Assembly: GCA_029204225.1 (NCBI GenBank)
Contig: CM055107.1
Coordinates: forward strand, 3,536,706 to 3,600,705
Direction: 5' to 3'
DNA: 64,000 bases
Source of the DNA: Diphasiastrum complanatum
Lineage: Eukaryota > Streptophyta > Lycopodiopsida > Lycopodiales > Lycopodiaceae
Shown piece by piece: positions 34,897 through 46,659 of this stretch. A program made the position numbers and the translations under genes. How positions within the stretch are numbered: position 1 is the first letter of the stretch; the number at the start of each line of letters is the position of its first letter. Under the pieces are notes generated by a model. It was not told the origin of the DNA. It saw nothing but the letters and a program-made list of their open reading frames with translations, and made no database searches.

Positions 34897-34950
34897 GTGT
34901 CCACTTAGGATAGTGGACACTTAGGATAGAGAATAGTGTCCACTTAGGAT
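34897..34950. repeat. three copies of a 15-bp motif (GTGTCCACTTAGGAT)
   Basis: Copies lie at 34897-34911, 34913-34927 (as GTGGACACTTAGGAT) and 34936-34950. GTGTCCAC and GTGGACAC are mutual reverse complements, so the cluster can form small stems. It lies between the copia H LTR and its coding remnant. Confidence 0.7.
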
Positions 34951-35041
34951 GCATCACTATTTCTTACATCAATTTTGCATGTCAATATGTGAATAGAACA
35001 TGAAGAACCAAATAGAATGTAAATTAGATGATTCCTTCATG

Positions 35042-35868
35042 CTATAAACTTTGAACTCTCTGGAAAATTATAGCAACCAAACAATAAATGTGACTGATCA
35101 CCATTTGCTTGCTTGTATCCTCCCTCTTTGTCCTTTCTTGCCATGTATCCACCATGAAACTCCATGAATGAGCCTCCATCTCTTGTTTATCTCCAAAAAC
35201 TTGCTTACCTTTCTCATCATATGAGAGCCTTGAAAGCATTTGTCTTTCCCTTGATGTTCTCCTTGGCTTTTGACTTGATGAAGATCCATCATCATCACCA
35301 TCTAAAGTAGGATCCTTTACATCAACATCAAGAATGTGATTTCCATCCACATCACCATCAATAATGCTTGAAGATACTTTTGGAATGTTCCCCTCATAAA
35401 AAATGATATCTCTACAAATAATCACCTTATTAGTAGAAGGAATGTAAACCTTGTAGGCTTTACTCACCTCACTATATCCATCAAATATACATTTCCTTGA
35501 AGATGGATCCTCCTTGGTCCTATCATCAAGAGTTATATTGACATAGCATGTGCATCCAAAAGTTCTAAGAAAGTTGACACTCGACCTCCTCTTGAATAGC
35601 ATCTCAAAAGGTGTGCTTCCATCCAAAATAGCACTCAACCACCTATTGCACAAGAAATTAGCACACAACAAAGCTTGATCCCAAAATGGCTTATCAAGGT
35701 GCTAGCACTTAACCTCATGGATTTGGCACTTTCACATAAAATCCTATTCTTCTTCTCGACCACTCCATTTTGTTGTGGGTCGTCAAAATCAGCCAACAAC
35801 ATCATTGAGGGGTTCAAGCTTAAGGTGTTTTTAATCAATTCTTGTTTCTTCTTTGCTTTTGGATCTTT
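35042..35868 (-). pseudogene. copia H integrase C-terminal remnant
   Basis: On the minus strand, 35635-35800 gives PQQNGVVEKKNRILCESAKS, the end of the integrase core. 35042-35671 gives the following conserved block (FGCTCYVNITLDDRTKEDPS, then SRKCIFDGYSEVSKAYKVYI) and an acidic linker. Reverse transcriptase and RNase H are missing, since the remnant passes straight into the PPT/LTR. The upstream part is cut by copia C at 35874. Confidence 0.8.
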
Positions 35869-35873
35869 GTAAG
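35869..35873. repeat. target-site duplication of copia C, left copy
   Basis: GTAAG directly precedes the left LTR and is repeated exactly at 41465-41469 after the right LTR. Five bp is the usual copia duplication length. Confidence 0.88.
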
Positions 35874-36604
35874 TGTCAAAAATGGTGAACTCCTGCAACT
35901 TTGTCGCAGCACAAACAAGACACGAAGGTCAAACGAGAACAATTCGCGACAGTCAAACGAGAACGATTCGCGACAGTCAACGTGTCTTTGACTCGAAGCA
36001 CGAATGATTCACGAATCAATCGCGAATCGTAACCACACCTCCATGACCGCAAACCGCAAAAGGGACGTGAAACAAAAACTACGAAAAGAAACGAAAAGAA
36101 CAAAAGCAAATGGGAGATTACGAATTAGATGAAGAAAAATCTTTCGCGACGTTTACTATCTTGTAAACTCCACATAATGGAGGTATATACGATCCTCTCT
36201 GAATTATAACAAGGAAGATGTGAATACAGAGATCTGTAAGAGACAGAGAGAGACGTAGCGAATAGAGTAAGAAAGTAAAGACACCATAGTTGTGCATGAA
36301 AGTCTACCAACGAGCTAAACACAACGAAAGAATAGAATGTCATTCCGCCAATGAGCGAGACACTGACAAATTCACTCTAAACTAAAACAAATAATACAAT
36401 CACTCTATTTTCATACATCTCTTCTTGTGCTGTGTATCATGATTGCTAGAATAAAATATGTTCTGTGATGCGTAGTCGAGTGTCTGGGATCCTGTAACGG
36501 CTTCCGCACAAAAGAAAATTTGAAGACAGAAAATTGTTCGCGATAAAGAAGATGAAGTGAGGACGAATATGGATCAATACCACACACGTGCTCACGCGGA
36601 GCCA
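35874..36604 (+). repeat. 5' LTR of copia C
   Basis: Starts TGTCAAAAATGGTGAACTCC and ends ...CTCACGCGGAGCCA. It matches 40616-41464 except that it lacks a 102-bp segment present in the 3' LTR (40891-40992), and it differs by scattered substitutions and another short length difference (near 41061-41084 of the 3' LTR). Confidence 0.88.
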
Positions 36605-36655
36605 AAAGGTTGTCACTACTGATATCCCAATAGTGATTCTTTCAAACAACATAAT

Positions 36656-37720
36656 ATGGCTACGACAATCCAGACCAGAGTAGCAATCAGTCTCGATGGT
36701 GCAAATTACAGAATCTAGAAATTCAAAATCAAAACACTCTTGAAGGGCGAAGGCATCTGGTCAGTGACCGAGCTCTCAGAGGTGCAGCCTCCAGAGGGAG
36801 ACCCAAGGAGAGCTGAGTGGATCAGAAAGGATGAGCGCGCAATGTCGATCATCGTTTCATCCATAAATGAAGATCTACTCATGCAAATTGAAGACTGCGA
36901 ATGCAGCCATGCAGCATGGAAAAGATTAAAGCAGAAGTATGAAGTGAGGACTACAGCTTCAGTCATGCACCTTCACAATCAACTGCAATCAATATGGTAG
37001 GATGGCAACCAGTTGGATCAGCACATTGAGAAAATCATAACGATCTTCGCTCAACTCGCTACATCAGGACAGGAGCACTAGATCCCAGCACAACAGCAGC
37101 TGATGTACTTCATGAAATCTCTACCGACGTCCTATAAGCCGCTAAGAATGCTCATACTAAGTCTACCAGATATGACATTCGACAAAGCAGTCAGTCTTGT
37201 CGCTGATGAGAGACTGATGAGAGATGAAGGAGAGGGAAGCAGTTATCAAGAGAAGGCTCTCTTCACGAAAGGAAAGAAGAAGAACAAAAACAAGCCAAGA
37301 TTTGAGAAGACAAAGTTCTCAAATCAACAATCTTCTTCCTGCGATCACTGCCACAAACCAGGCCATACGGCCAACAAATGCTGGTTCAATCCAGCAATAC
37401 CTTGCATGCACTTCAAGAAGAAAGGGCATTTTGCATACGACTGCAGATTCAACCCAAAAAGAAAAAACAAATCTGAAAAGACAAACATTGTAGAATCATC
37501 TAAAGATGTAGAAAGAGGTGACGAAGCTTTCATGATACTCAACGAAGCTTCGACAAGCTACTCCAAACATGACTACGATGTGGTCATTGATTCAGGAGCA
37601 AGATCTCACATAATCTGCAACAAGAAGATCTTGATCAACTTTTGCGAACTCAAAAATGACAGAGCGGTGATTCTAGGTGATGGAAGCAGACAGGATGTCA
37701 AGGGCCTCAGCTCTCTATAG
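36656..37720 (+). pseudogene. copia C gag and protease
   Basis: It starts at ATG 36656 (MATTIQTRVAISLDGANYRI) and is open except for TAG stops near 36717, 37000 and 37081. Two CCHC knuckles follow (CDHCHKPGHTANKC and CMHFKKKGHFAYDC; the first cysteine pair of the second is altered). The aspartic protease signature is DSGARSHII near residue 320 (normally DSGAT), with a possibly disabling Thr-to-Arg change beside the catalytic Asp. The frame ends at a TAG at 37718. Confidence 0.88.
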
Positions 37721-37722
37721 CT

Positions 37723-39127
37723 ATGAACACTGTCAGGCCAAGCAGAGCTGCCAGGAGCACTCTATGTGCCCTCACTCAGAAAAGATCTACTATTGTCTCC
37801 AAGATGACAGATCTAGGCATTCGAGTTTTGTTCAACGACAACACTTGTCGTATGATCAAGAAGATGACAAACAAGTTGCTGACGGTCGGATGCAGAGAAG
37901 GAAACCTCTACCAGGCCAAAATAATCAGCAACTTTGATAGCATATTAAATGCTTCAGAAAACAAAAATCAGCTCTGGCATAGGAAAATGTATTATCTGAA
38001 CATGCAGACCCTGTACGACATGAGCACAAAGGACATTGTCACAGGTGTCAAAATATCAAGGCCCGAGGCTGAGTTCTGTGAAGAAGCTTGACAATAAAGG
38101 CAAGCAATATAAGAATCCATTCACACACGAAGGAAGAAGAGCCAAGAAAGTTCTTGAGCTTGTCCACTCTGATGTGTGTGGACTGATGAAAACAGATTCT
38201 CTCTCAGGTTCGAGATATTTTCTAACGTTCATAGATGATTATAGCCGAATGACCACGATCTACTACTTGAAGAAGAAATCTGAAGTATTTTATTCTTTCA
38301 AGAAGTTCGTGGCATTCGCAGAGCGACACACCTCAAAAAGGATACAGATCCTTAGATCTGACAATGGAGATGAATACAAAAGCACAGAGTTCTCAAGATT
38401 CTGTGAAGAACAGGGGATTGAACACCAGTCCACTCCTGCATACACACCAAAATACAACGGTGTGGCAGAAAGAAAAAATAGGATGCTAGTTGAAGGAGCC
38501 AAATGCATGATAACACAGGCTCAATTGCCAGGCCAATTCTGGGCCGAAGCAATAGTTGTAGCTGTACATTTTCAGAACAGATCTACAACGACAGCGCTGG
38601 AGAACAAAACACCATACGAGATGTGGACAGGCAGAAAGCCTGATCTGTCATATGCACGAATGTTAGGATGTGCAGCATACAAGAACATTCCAAAGGAAAA
38701 GAGAAACAAGCTCGACGACAAATCCGAGCAAACAATCATGGTCAACTACTCGAACGGAACACATGTGTACAGACTCTACGATCCAACCATGAAGAAGGTT
38801 GTTTCGAACAGAGATGTGAGGTTCGACGAGTCCAAATTCCCTGGACTGAAAGACGAAAGAGGCCATGAGATCTTCACATTGTTGTCCATTCAAGAGGGAG
38901 ATCGAGGACAGACATCAAATCAGAATGCAGGACCCCAGACTCTAGAGCAGCAGGAAACAAAGAATCGACCCCACGAACAAGAAAAGTTTGAGCAGCGACA
39001 AAACGAATCTCAAAGGTCAACAAGACAAAAAAGACCTCCAGACCGCTATTCTGACAATCTTCAATGGAGCGAAGACACGCAGTTCAAGTACTGCAGCTTC
39101 ACAGAAGAGTCAACTATATACCAATAA
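37723..39127 (+). pseudogene. copia C pre-integrase and integrase
   Basis: 37723-38091 carries the GAG-pre-integrase region (LWHRKMYYLNMQTLYDM). A frameshift at about 38090 leads into a long open integrase (to 39127) with HSDVCG, FIDDYSRMTTIYYLKKK (first Asp), LRSDNGDEY (second Asp) and YNGVAERKNR (Glu region), then FWAEAI and the linker into the polymerase. The DDE residues appear intact. Confidence 0.9.
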
Positions 39128-39166
39128 GCTATCTAGAGTCCATAGGAAAGATTTTGGAAATAGGCA

Positions 39167-39892
39167 ATGTCAGAAGAGATCGAGTCGATGAGGCAAAACG
39201 AGGCATGGACATTAGAGCCACTGCCAGAAAACAGAAAAGTAGTTGACTGCAGGTGGGTGTACAATAAAAAGCTAAAATCAGATGGCACCATTGGCCACTA
39301 CAAAGCAAGGCTTGTCGCGAAGGGCTACACGCAGAGATATGGTGTCGACTATTTTGACACATATTCGCCCACGTTCAAGATGACAAGCATAAGGCTGCTC
39401 CTTGCATATGCCACACAATACAATCTGGAAATTCACCAGATTGACGTGAAAATAGCCTTTCTCCACGGAGATCTAGAGGAAGAAATTTTCATGAAGCAAC
39501 CTGAAGGCTATGAAGACCCTGACAATAGACAATATGTCTGTCGATTGCAGAGATGCATCTACGGTCTAAAACATGCATCACGGGCCTGGTATAAAAAGCT
39601 TGATGGTCTTCTGAAGTCTCTAGACTTCAATCCTACTCAACTAGACTGTAATGTCTACATCAAAAGAGTAGGAAAGGATTTTGTGATACTGACCATTTTT
39701 GTGGATGATTCACTGATGATAGGAAATTTCTTGATGTTGATCAAAGACACGAAGAGTCAGATTTCTGAAAACTACGAAATCACAAATCTTGGAGAAGCAA
39801 CAAAATGCCTAGGGCTGGAGATTAGAAGAGATCGAACAAATGGCGAGATGCACTTGAGTCAGTCAGAATACGCCAGAAAAGTGCTAAAGTAG
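39167..39892 (+). pseudogene. copia C reverse transcriptase
   Basis: 241 open residues: NEAWTLEPLPENRKVVDCRW, KARLVAKGYTQRYGVDYFDT, IHQIDVKIAFLHGDLEEE, CIYGLKHASRAWYKKLD, and the catalytic box FVDDSLMIG (Phe instead of the usual Tyr). It ends at a TAG (39890-39892) in the middle of the conserved VLK-x-Y block, so the domain is truncated from RNase H. Confidence 0.9.
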
Positions 39893-39992
39893 TACCACAT
39901 GATGGACTGTGAAGAGAAAGCCACACCAGTGATAGCTGGAGCCAAGCTCACGAAACATGATTGCTCAAAAAACAGAAGAGGAAGAATAGAAG

Positions 39993-40610
39993 ATGGCAGG
40001 TATACCCTACCAGAACTTAATCGGTAGTCTGATGTACTTAACAATTTGTACCAGACCCAATCTAGCCTTCTCTGTTTACGCATTGAGCCAATTTTGTTCC
40101 AATCCTGGTCTAGCACATTGGAAAATGGCCAAACGAATCCTACAGTATCTGAAGGGTACCCAGAATGTTGGATTAACCTACAGAACTAGAAACAAAGAGA
40201 AAGCATTCGAGCTGCATCACTACAGTGATGCGATCTGGGCGAGCTGCAAAGATGACATCAAGTCCATTACTGGAGGATGTACAATAGCGTGCGGAGCTGC
40301 AATCAGCTGGATATGTAAAAAGCAAACCTTGGTAGCTCAATCCTCTTGCGAAACTGAGTATGTTGCAGACTCAAAAATGACGAATGAGGTAGTGTGGCTA
40401 CAAATGATGTTGGAGGCAATCGGGATACCACAAGAGGGGCCAAGCATGATGATGATGGACTCTCAGATTGCCAAAATGAGAGCTCCAGGTCCAGTTCATA
40501 AAATTAGAAAATATGATTGCAGATCTCCTCACGAAACCGTTCGACAAGCCACTCTTTACCAAACAAAGAGAGGCAATTGGATTGAACGAACAAAGCTGCA
40601 AGGTTCAAGA
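39993..40610 (+). pseudogene. copia C RNase H
   Basis: Open to 40667, with PYQNLIGSLMYLTICTRPNL and HYSDAIWASCKDDIKSITGG (where the usual Asp-Ala-Asp-Trp has become Asp-Ala-Ile-Trp) and SSCETEYVADSKMTNEVVWL. The C-terminus is disturbed after about 40450 by a small deletion or frameshift, and the frame runs on into the 3' LTR. Confidence 0.88.
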
Positions 40611-40615
40611 GGGAG

Positions 40616-41464
40616 TGCCAAAAATGGTGAACTCCTGCAACTTTGTCGCAGCACGAACAAGACATGAAAGTCGAACGAGAACAATTCGCGATAGTCGAAC
40701 AAGAACAATTCGTGACAATCAACGTGTCTTTGACTCAAAGCACGAACGATTCACGAATCAATCACGAATCGCAAACACACCTCCAGGACCGCAAACCACA
40801 AAAGGGACGTGAAACAAAAACTACAAAAATAAACGAAAAGAACGAAAGCAAATGGGAGATTATGAATCAGATGAAGAAAAATCTTTCGCGCTGTCAACTG
40901 GCAGCTCAACGAGCTTTACGCCCAGCTAAAATGAGTAGCAACGATGGAGACTAACTAGCTAGTTGATTAGCGTTAACTCGTCATGTGACTCTACGTTTAG
41001 TTATCTTGTAAACTCCATATAGTGGAGGTATAAACGATCATCTCTGGATCATAACAAGAAAGATGTGAATACAAAGGAAGATGTGAATACAGAGATCTGT
41101 AAGAGACAGAGAGAGACGTAGCAAATAGATTAAGAATGTAAAGACACCATAGCTGTGCATGAAAGTCTGCCAATGAGCAAAACACTACAAAAGAGTAGAA
41201 TGTCATTCCGCCAACGAGCGACACACTGACGAATTCACTCTAAACTAAAACTGATAATATAGTCACTCTATTTTTGTACATATCGTCTTGTGCTATGTTT
41301 CATGATTGCTAGAATAAAATATGTTCTGTGATGCGTAGTCGAGTGTCTGGGATTCTGTAAGGGCTTTCGCACAAAAGAAAATTTGAAGACAGAAAATTGT
41401 TCGCGATAAAGAAGACGAAGTGAGGACGAATACGAATCAATCCCACACACACGCTCACACGACA
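40616..41464 (+). repeat. 3' LTR of copia C
   Basis: 849 bp from TGCCAAAAATGGTG to ...CTCACACGACA, preceded by the polypurine tract and followed by the GTAAG duplication. It contains a 102-bp segment (40891-40992) absent from the 5' LTR. Confidence 0.9.
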
Positions 41465-42402
41465 GTAAGTAGGCCTTTATTACAATCAAAATTTCTAAAC
41501 ATCCAAATTCTTAAAGATTCCTTCTACACTAAGGTCATTTGTTATCAGCTAGTCATCATATGTCATTGGCAAAGTATGTCATGATATCTCACAACAGGAA
41601 AATAGTGTTACGCTCATATTGTTAGAAGTTTGTCATAAATATAATGGTGATCTATGGCAGTTCCAAGCATCTCGATGTATAAATTCAAGATAGGTCTAAA
41701 TCCCTCATTGTTTGTGACAAGGCCAACTGTAATCTTGTGATATCCATGCCTATGTGTTTCATTACATGGCTAGCCTCTTCAGTACTCCTAAACTAATGAA
41801 AACTGAGATTTACATAATCTACTTGACCAGAATCCAATTTTGTACAACCAATTGCAAAAGAGTACATCATTGAGGAGTTCAAGTGTTTTTGATCAATTCT
41901 TTTTTGTTTTTGGATTTTTGTACGTAGGCCTTATTACAATCAAAGTATGTCATGTTATTACACAACATTTTAGTTTTAATGGGTGTTTAAGAAGTAGGCA
42001 TATCTTGCATTGGTTTGATTTGAGAGAAGTTGCCACTTCCATTACTATACTATGCCGGCTTTTCCGAGTACTGGAAATAAGGATATATATAAATGGATTT
42101 GGACCTCGGAATAACCTTGGGAAAATTACTATTTTGCAAAATCACTACTTTTGAAAAAAGACAAATTTCAGAATTTTGAGTAGTTGGACGCCCAAGAATA
42201 ATAGCTGGATGCCAATTACATCGATGTTTGGATACATATAAAATCCTTTAACCAGATGAGTATAATTTAGCAGATAAAAAATAGTTTCATTCAATGCACT
42301 ATTCTTTAACAAGGCGTGGGAATATAAAAATCGACAATCTTTGATAATTGTGTGACTTTAGAATGCAACATATTTGAGTTGATCTTAGCAATTAGTAAAG
42401 GT
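41465..42402. other. continuation of the pre-insertion locus, with an internal duplication
   Basis: The sequence after the target duplication (TAGGCCTTTATTACAATCAAA at 41470-41490) recurs at about 41927-41946. The sequence before copia C (ATCATTGAGG...TTTTGGATCTTTGTAAG) recurs at about 41865-41926. So 41865-41946 is a second, uninterrupted copy of the target. No gene is recognised. Confidence 0.6.
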
Positions 42403-42977
42403 CTCAAAATAGACCTCGAAACAGATCACGGAATACTGAATCTAATTTAGTCTGGATCTCGGAATAGACCTCGAAATACTGAAGCTAATTTGAGGGGTAT
42501 ACCGAGGCTCGAACAGATTTTTGCTAATTTTGAAATCGTTGGAGATTGCCACGACACTTTCGAAAAAGAAAGAGGAGTGGTTGATGGTCAAGGGATGTAC
42601 CTGTCACATTTGTCTTCTCCCTTGTTTGTTAATCCTTCCTCACCCTCTTTATTCTCCTCACTCTCTTTATCCTCCTCACATTTGAATGCTCCTCTTGCTC
42701 TTGCTCTTGCTCTTGCTCTTGCTCTTGCTCTTTGCTTTCTCTTCTCGCACTTTGCTTCTTCCTCTTGCTCCTCTTGCTCTTCCTCTTTACTTACTCCTTG
42801 CAAAATCAAACAAGATTCTTTTTGTAAGAGTTGGAATGGATCTTATTTGATTTAAAATCAAAGTATTTCAAATCATGAGAATTCGAGTAAAGGTAATGAA
42901 TGATCTACCAACAGGGGTTAGAATAGGTGGATCTGTTTCAAACAGTATACCACGACATATTCCGAGGTCTATTTTGA
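42403..42977. mobile_element. possible small TIR element
   Basis: TCAAAATAGACCTCG at 42403-42417 is inverted at 42963-42977 (CGAGGTCTATTTTGA). Extra partial copies of the motif (GAATAGACCTCGAAATACTG) occur at about 42462-42481, near the left end. The interior has the CTTGCT repeat and no coding domain. No target duplication was confirmed. Confidence 0.45.
42692..42733. repeat. hexanucleotide repeat (CTTGCT)7
   Basis: About seven perfect CTTGCT units produce artefactual Leu-Ala (+) and Arg-Ala (-) frames. It lies within a pyrimidine-rich stretch (about 42600-42785). Confidence 0.92.
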
Positions 42978-43564
42978 TGATAAATATCAGTATTTTTTAG
43001 TTTCTTTTTTAAAATTACAGTTTTCAGGTGATTTGCTTCTTAATTAAATTGCTGCCTGATCATTCTACTCCTTTACTTAGCAAAATGTGCCACACCAATG
43101 CAACATTTTTTTTTAATCTCATATAACATTGAAGTCTCACTTACTTTTTGTACCAGACTGAGAGTTCCTATTTGTGATTGTTGTCCATAGATTATTAGTT
43201 TCAAGTTTCGTGCAGGTTGTTGATTACGTTTGTCCTTCATAGCTTGACCAATAATCGACCACCATTATTTGATATTAGAGCCTTGATAGTCTTGTTGAGT
43301 TGGTTTCTCAGCATATATTTGAAATGAGTCGGTTTCAAAACATATGTTTGAATCGAGTTATACAAAAGTTCCAATAATCTTTTGAAATATGCTTACCACC
43401 ATTATTTGATCTTAGTGGCTTGATAGTAGTATACTTGGCTTTTTGGAAGATACATACAAGTTGGATCCAACAAATCCATCAATAAAGGTTAGTCTCACTC
43501 CAGCAAGACTAGAAGTTAAGAGCCTCGATTTTTGCCATGTAGGTGTCATGAGTCGAGAGAGAGA
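42978..43564. other. spacer, no gene seen
   Basis: AT-rich, with an imperfect internal duplication around 43257-43440 (CCACCATTATTTGAT...GCTTGATAGT). No domain is recognised. Confidence 0.4.
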
Positions 43565-44482
43565 TGTTGGATTATTCTCCTACTAATTGACTAATCGACA
43601 TTTTAATCTTAGTCCAATTTTTATCCAGACCTGCAAATCTCTTCGTGTTTTTACACAGTCTGCATAACTACTCGAAAATGGCTCACAGTGTCGGCATTTT
43701 CAAAATTTTCGTCTTTTGGGATTTTCTCACTTCGACTTTTTTTGCAAAATGTCAGATGCCTCAAATGTTAAGGAAATGATGTTGGTGAAGACCTTCACAT
43801 TTTTCGCATGACAGTTTACGTTCATTTCTGCAAAGTTACAGTTTATGTTTAAATCTGCATACATACTGTTTACGACCAAAGCCACCGACTTGCATTAATT
43901 CATCAACAAGTAATTTCTGAGAAGTCCTAACTGGATGGATGTCAGCACATCACAGCCAACTGAATAACGCATTTGACGACCTAATTGCTTAGTATAAATA
44001 GTTATTCATATTCCTACATCAAAAAGGTTGAAACATAAAAATCAATCATCAAGTATTGAATAGTTAGCGTTCTCTCTCTCAAGTCTACGAGCTTGAACAC
44101 TCTTGAGCATTCTAGCTTATTTCCTTAGAGTTGATTAGAGATTGCTATTGCGCTTACTGCTTATCATCATGGCATTTAATTTAAACTTATATCTAGCCGC
44201 TCAGAGATAGCTTAGAGTACGCGGCCTTGATCCGCAACTTGTTGTACTCATTTACATCTATTTTGTTTTTCATACTGAATCAACACTATATTCTTATTGT
44301 GTTCAGCTTCGTCTCAGAATGTATGCCTTTCCGTAATTCTTCACGACTGATTATTTGTCTGATAATTTAATGCTTAAATGTTTGGCTACGTAATCACTAT
44401 AGTACTTATGATCTCAAAGTTAGTTACTATAAGATCAAACGTGTTTTTCATCACTATTGTTTTGTTTGAAATTGATAGGTGT
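43565..44482 (+). repeat. truncated LTR of copia family B (copy B2)
   Basis: It begins TGTTGGATTATTCTC and follows the B1 LTR, including GACCTAATTGCTTAGTATAAATAG, the GATAGCTTAGAGTACGCGGC block and GAAATTGATAGGTGT. It breaks about 110 bp before the LTR end, directly at the gypsy E LTR. No internal sequence accompanies it, so it is a truncated or solo LTR. Confidence 0.85.
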
Positions 44483-44974
44483 TATAACGATCACCAAGTG
44501 AAGATCTTCAAGAATCTTGTCACATGCAAACCAAAAGGACACCTGTAGAGCATGAACCACCCAACCAATATGGAGAGGCTAGTCAATACCCTAACCAATC
44601 CACTCCCAAGCCAAAGTGAATGAACACAAGAGAGGAGAGGAAACTTGGCTCAAGAATCTAAAATTCCAATAGAGAGATGGGCGAGTTTCCATGGAATGTA
44701 TTCTCTCCAAGAAGAGAGAATATTTTTCTTAGGAACCCCATGCAATCTATATTGAGCTATTGACCTCTTATTCTTGCATTGAAGCAATCATTCACCATGC
44801 ATGTGCTCCTATGTCCAATTATAGGTTTGGACCCTTGTAAGATTATTGATTACTTGATACGACGACCACGTCCGAAATGACGTAGCATAACTAATACCCA
44901 CATACAAGTGGAATGATCGGCTATCCAAATCAAAAATTATTCCAATTCTTTTATACAAGACATGGACATAAGAT
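44483..44974 (-). repeat. 3' LTR of gypsy E
   Basis: It matches the LTRs at 10653-11548 (inverted) and 63397-63765, with landmarks GGCTAGTCAATACCCT, AGATGGGCGAGTTTCCATGGAA and GGAATGATCGGCTATCC. Its right edge in window coordinates is the element-proximal start, next to a purine-rich tract (GGGAGGAAGAA on the minus strand). Confidence 0.8.
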
Positions 44975-45001
44975 TCTTCCTCCCTTGAACCACTTCTATT
45001 T

Positions 45002-45547
45002 CTAGAAGTGAAACCTAGGAAAATTCTTCTTTATAGTTTCGACCCACTCCCATAAATCATCATCCTCTGTCCGTCCCTTCCACCTAATCAAGCACTCAGA
45101 GATAAAACAATTTCTTAATTGTTTATCTCTAATTCTGAGTACCTTTTCAAGTTCCAAAGGAACACTAAGCGATAAGTCCTCCAAATGGATAAGATCTTCT
45201 TCTGAACCAACTACGTCACCTTCATGTAAACTTAGTTTTAAATGGCTTACATGAAATACAGGGTGAGCTGTAGACTTGTTCTGAAGATCTAGTTCGTAAG
45301 CTAAAGAACCAATTTTCTTTATAATCTGAAACGGTCCACAATATCTGGTAGACAATTTATAATGCTTCTCTGTACGATAGTCTTAGAATCCTTAGGTATT
45401 CTAAGATATACCCAGTCATCAACTTTAAAATCTTTGGGAGACCTCTTAAGATCGGCATAGTGCTTAGCTCTATCCTGAGCACTCTCGATACAATCGCAGG
45501 CCACTTGCAATATTTCATGCATATCATGCAAGAAATCTGCAACTTTC
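45002..45547 (-). pseudogene. gypsy E integrase C-terminus and chromodomain-like tail
   Basis: 45319-45531 reads VACDCIESAQDRAKHYADLK and RSPKDFKVDDWVYLRIP, the GPY/F-adjacent region of gypsy integrase. 45002-45355 continues with YCGPFQIIKKIGSLAYELDL, HPVFHVSHLKL and a chromodomain-like end (CLIRWKGRTEDDDLWEW). A one-base frameshift at about 45350 separates them. In chromoviruses this tail can direct integration to particular chromatin. Confidence 0.85.
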
Positions 45548-46597
45548 TGTTAGAAATAGGTGAGTAATAGAATGCCAAAACTTCCTACTTCCAATGCATG
45601 ACTACGCCTATCAAAAATTGAACAAAGTAGTAGTGATGGAAATCACGTTTAATCTTTACCAACTAGCTTTTGCTAGATACTAAATGATTATGTAGCCAAA
45701 CATAAAGTATTGAATTCTTAGACAATTTCTATCAATTATAAAAGCAATACAGAGATGCATGCATTTTGACACAAACTAAATGCAATAAGAAAATAGTATT
45801 GATTCAAAAAAACAAGATCAGATGCTAATGAGTGCAAGACTATTAATAGCGGATAGAAATCGCGCACTCTAAAGTTGTCTCTGAGTAACTGAGAATAAGT
45901 CTAAAATAAGCAACTTTGTTGATAAGCAGTAGCGCAATAGCAACTCTAAAATAAATCTCTAAAGACTGAGCTAGAATGCTCACGAGAGTTCAAGCTGAAA
46001 GCTTGATAGAGAGCTAACAACAACACTTTTTTATTGTGAACTATCTGCTTGATGAGAAGCATCGTGTAATAACACTCAACTCCTTCACAATTCACAATAA
46101 CATTTTTAGATCATAATTGAGATGTATGAACAACTGATTTATACTAAGTAATTAGGTCGTCAAATGCGATTGCCAGTTGGTTGGTGTCCGTTGGCATTCA
46201 TCCAGTTCTTCTCAGAAGTTACTTGTTGATAAGCGGTGACAATTGGTCGTAAACAGTCTGTCTGCATAAATGAATGTAAACTGTCATTCTGCATAAATGA
46301 ACGTAATGCGAAAAAGGCCACACTGGATTTTTACATGTAATTCCTGACAGACGAAAAATGCGAAAAAGCCGACACTGCATTTTCACACGAGATTCTTGAC
46401 AGGCGACACTGTCGGGTTTGTAGAGAGAGAAAATGAGTCATTGTTGTCAAACTCCATGTATTTCTATAGATTGTGTAAAAATACTTATAATTCTGCAGAC
46501 TATATAAAGACACGGGAGAATCCGTAGAACTGGATAAATAGTTGGATGAAGACTAAAAACCGATTAGTCAATTGGTAGGAAAGAGAATAATCCAACA
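45548..46597 (-). repeat. 3' LTR of copia B3
   Basis: 1050 bp; on the minus strand TGTTGGATTATTCTC...CCTATTTCTAACA. It abuts gypsy integrase sequence at 45547 and the element's own polypurine tract above 46597. Confidence 0.9.
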
Positions 46598-46659
46598 CTC
46601 CCCCTTAATCTGAATCCATGAATGCCTTGACCTTTAAACTTAGTTCTACACAAAACCTT

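Larger units (their letters stand above)
35874..41464 (+). mobile_element. Ty1/copia retrotransposon C, nearly complete, flanked by GTAAG
   Basis: The best-preserved element in the window. Both LTRs, a polypurine tract (AAGAGGGAG before 40616), all coding domains in copia order, and a 5-bp target duplication are present. The coding region has roughly half a dozen stops or frameshifts, far fewer than its neighbours, so the insertion is relatively recent. A related copy of the empty target is at about 41860-41950 and confirms the boundaries. No standard tRNA-Met primer site follows the left LTR; the sequence there is AAAGGTTGTC. Confidence 0.92.

Noticed and set aside
35874-41464. Copia C as a currently active element
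   Set aside because: In-frame stops in gag, a stop at the end of reverse transcriptase, an altered protease site, damaged RNase H motifs and unequal LTRs.
42490-42855. 121-residue frame with a Leu-Ala repeat
   Set aside because: Encoded by the CTTGCT hexanucleotide; the opposite strand is also open (Arg-Ala).
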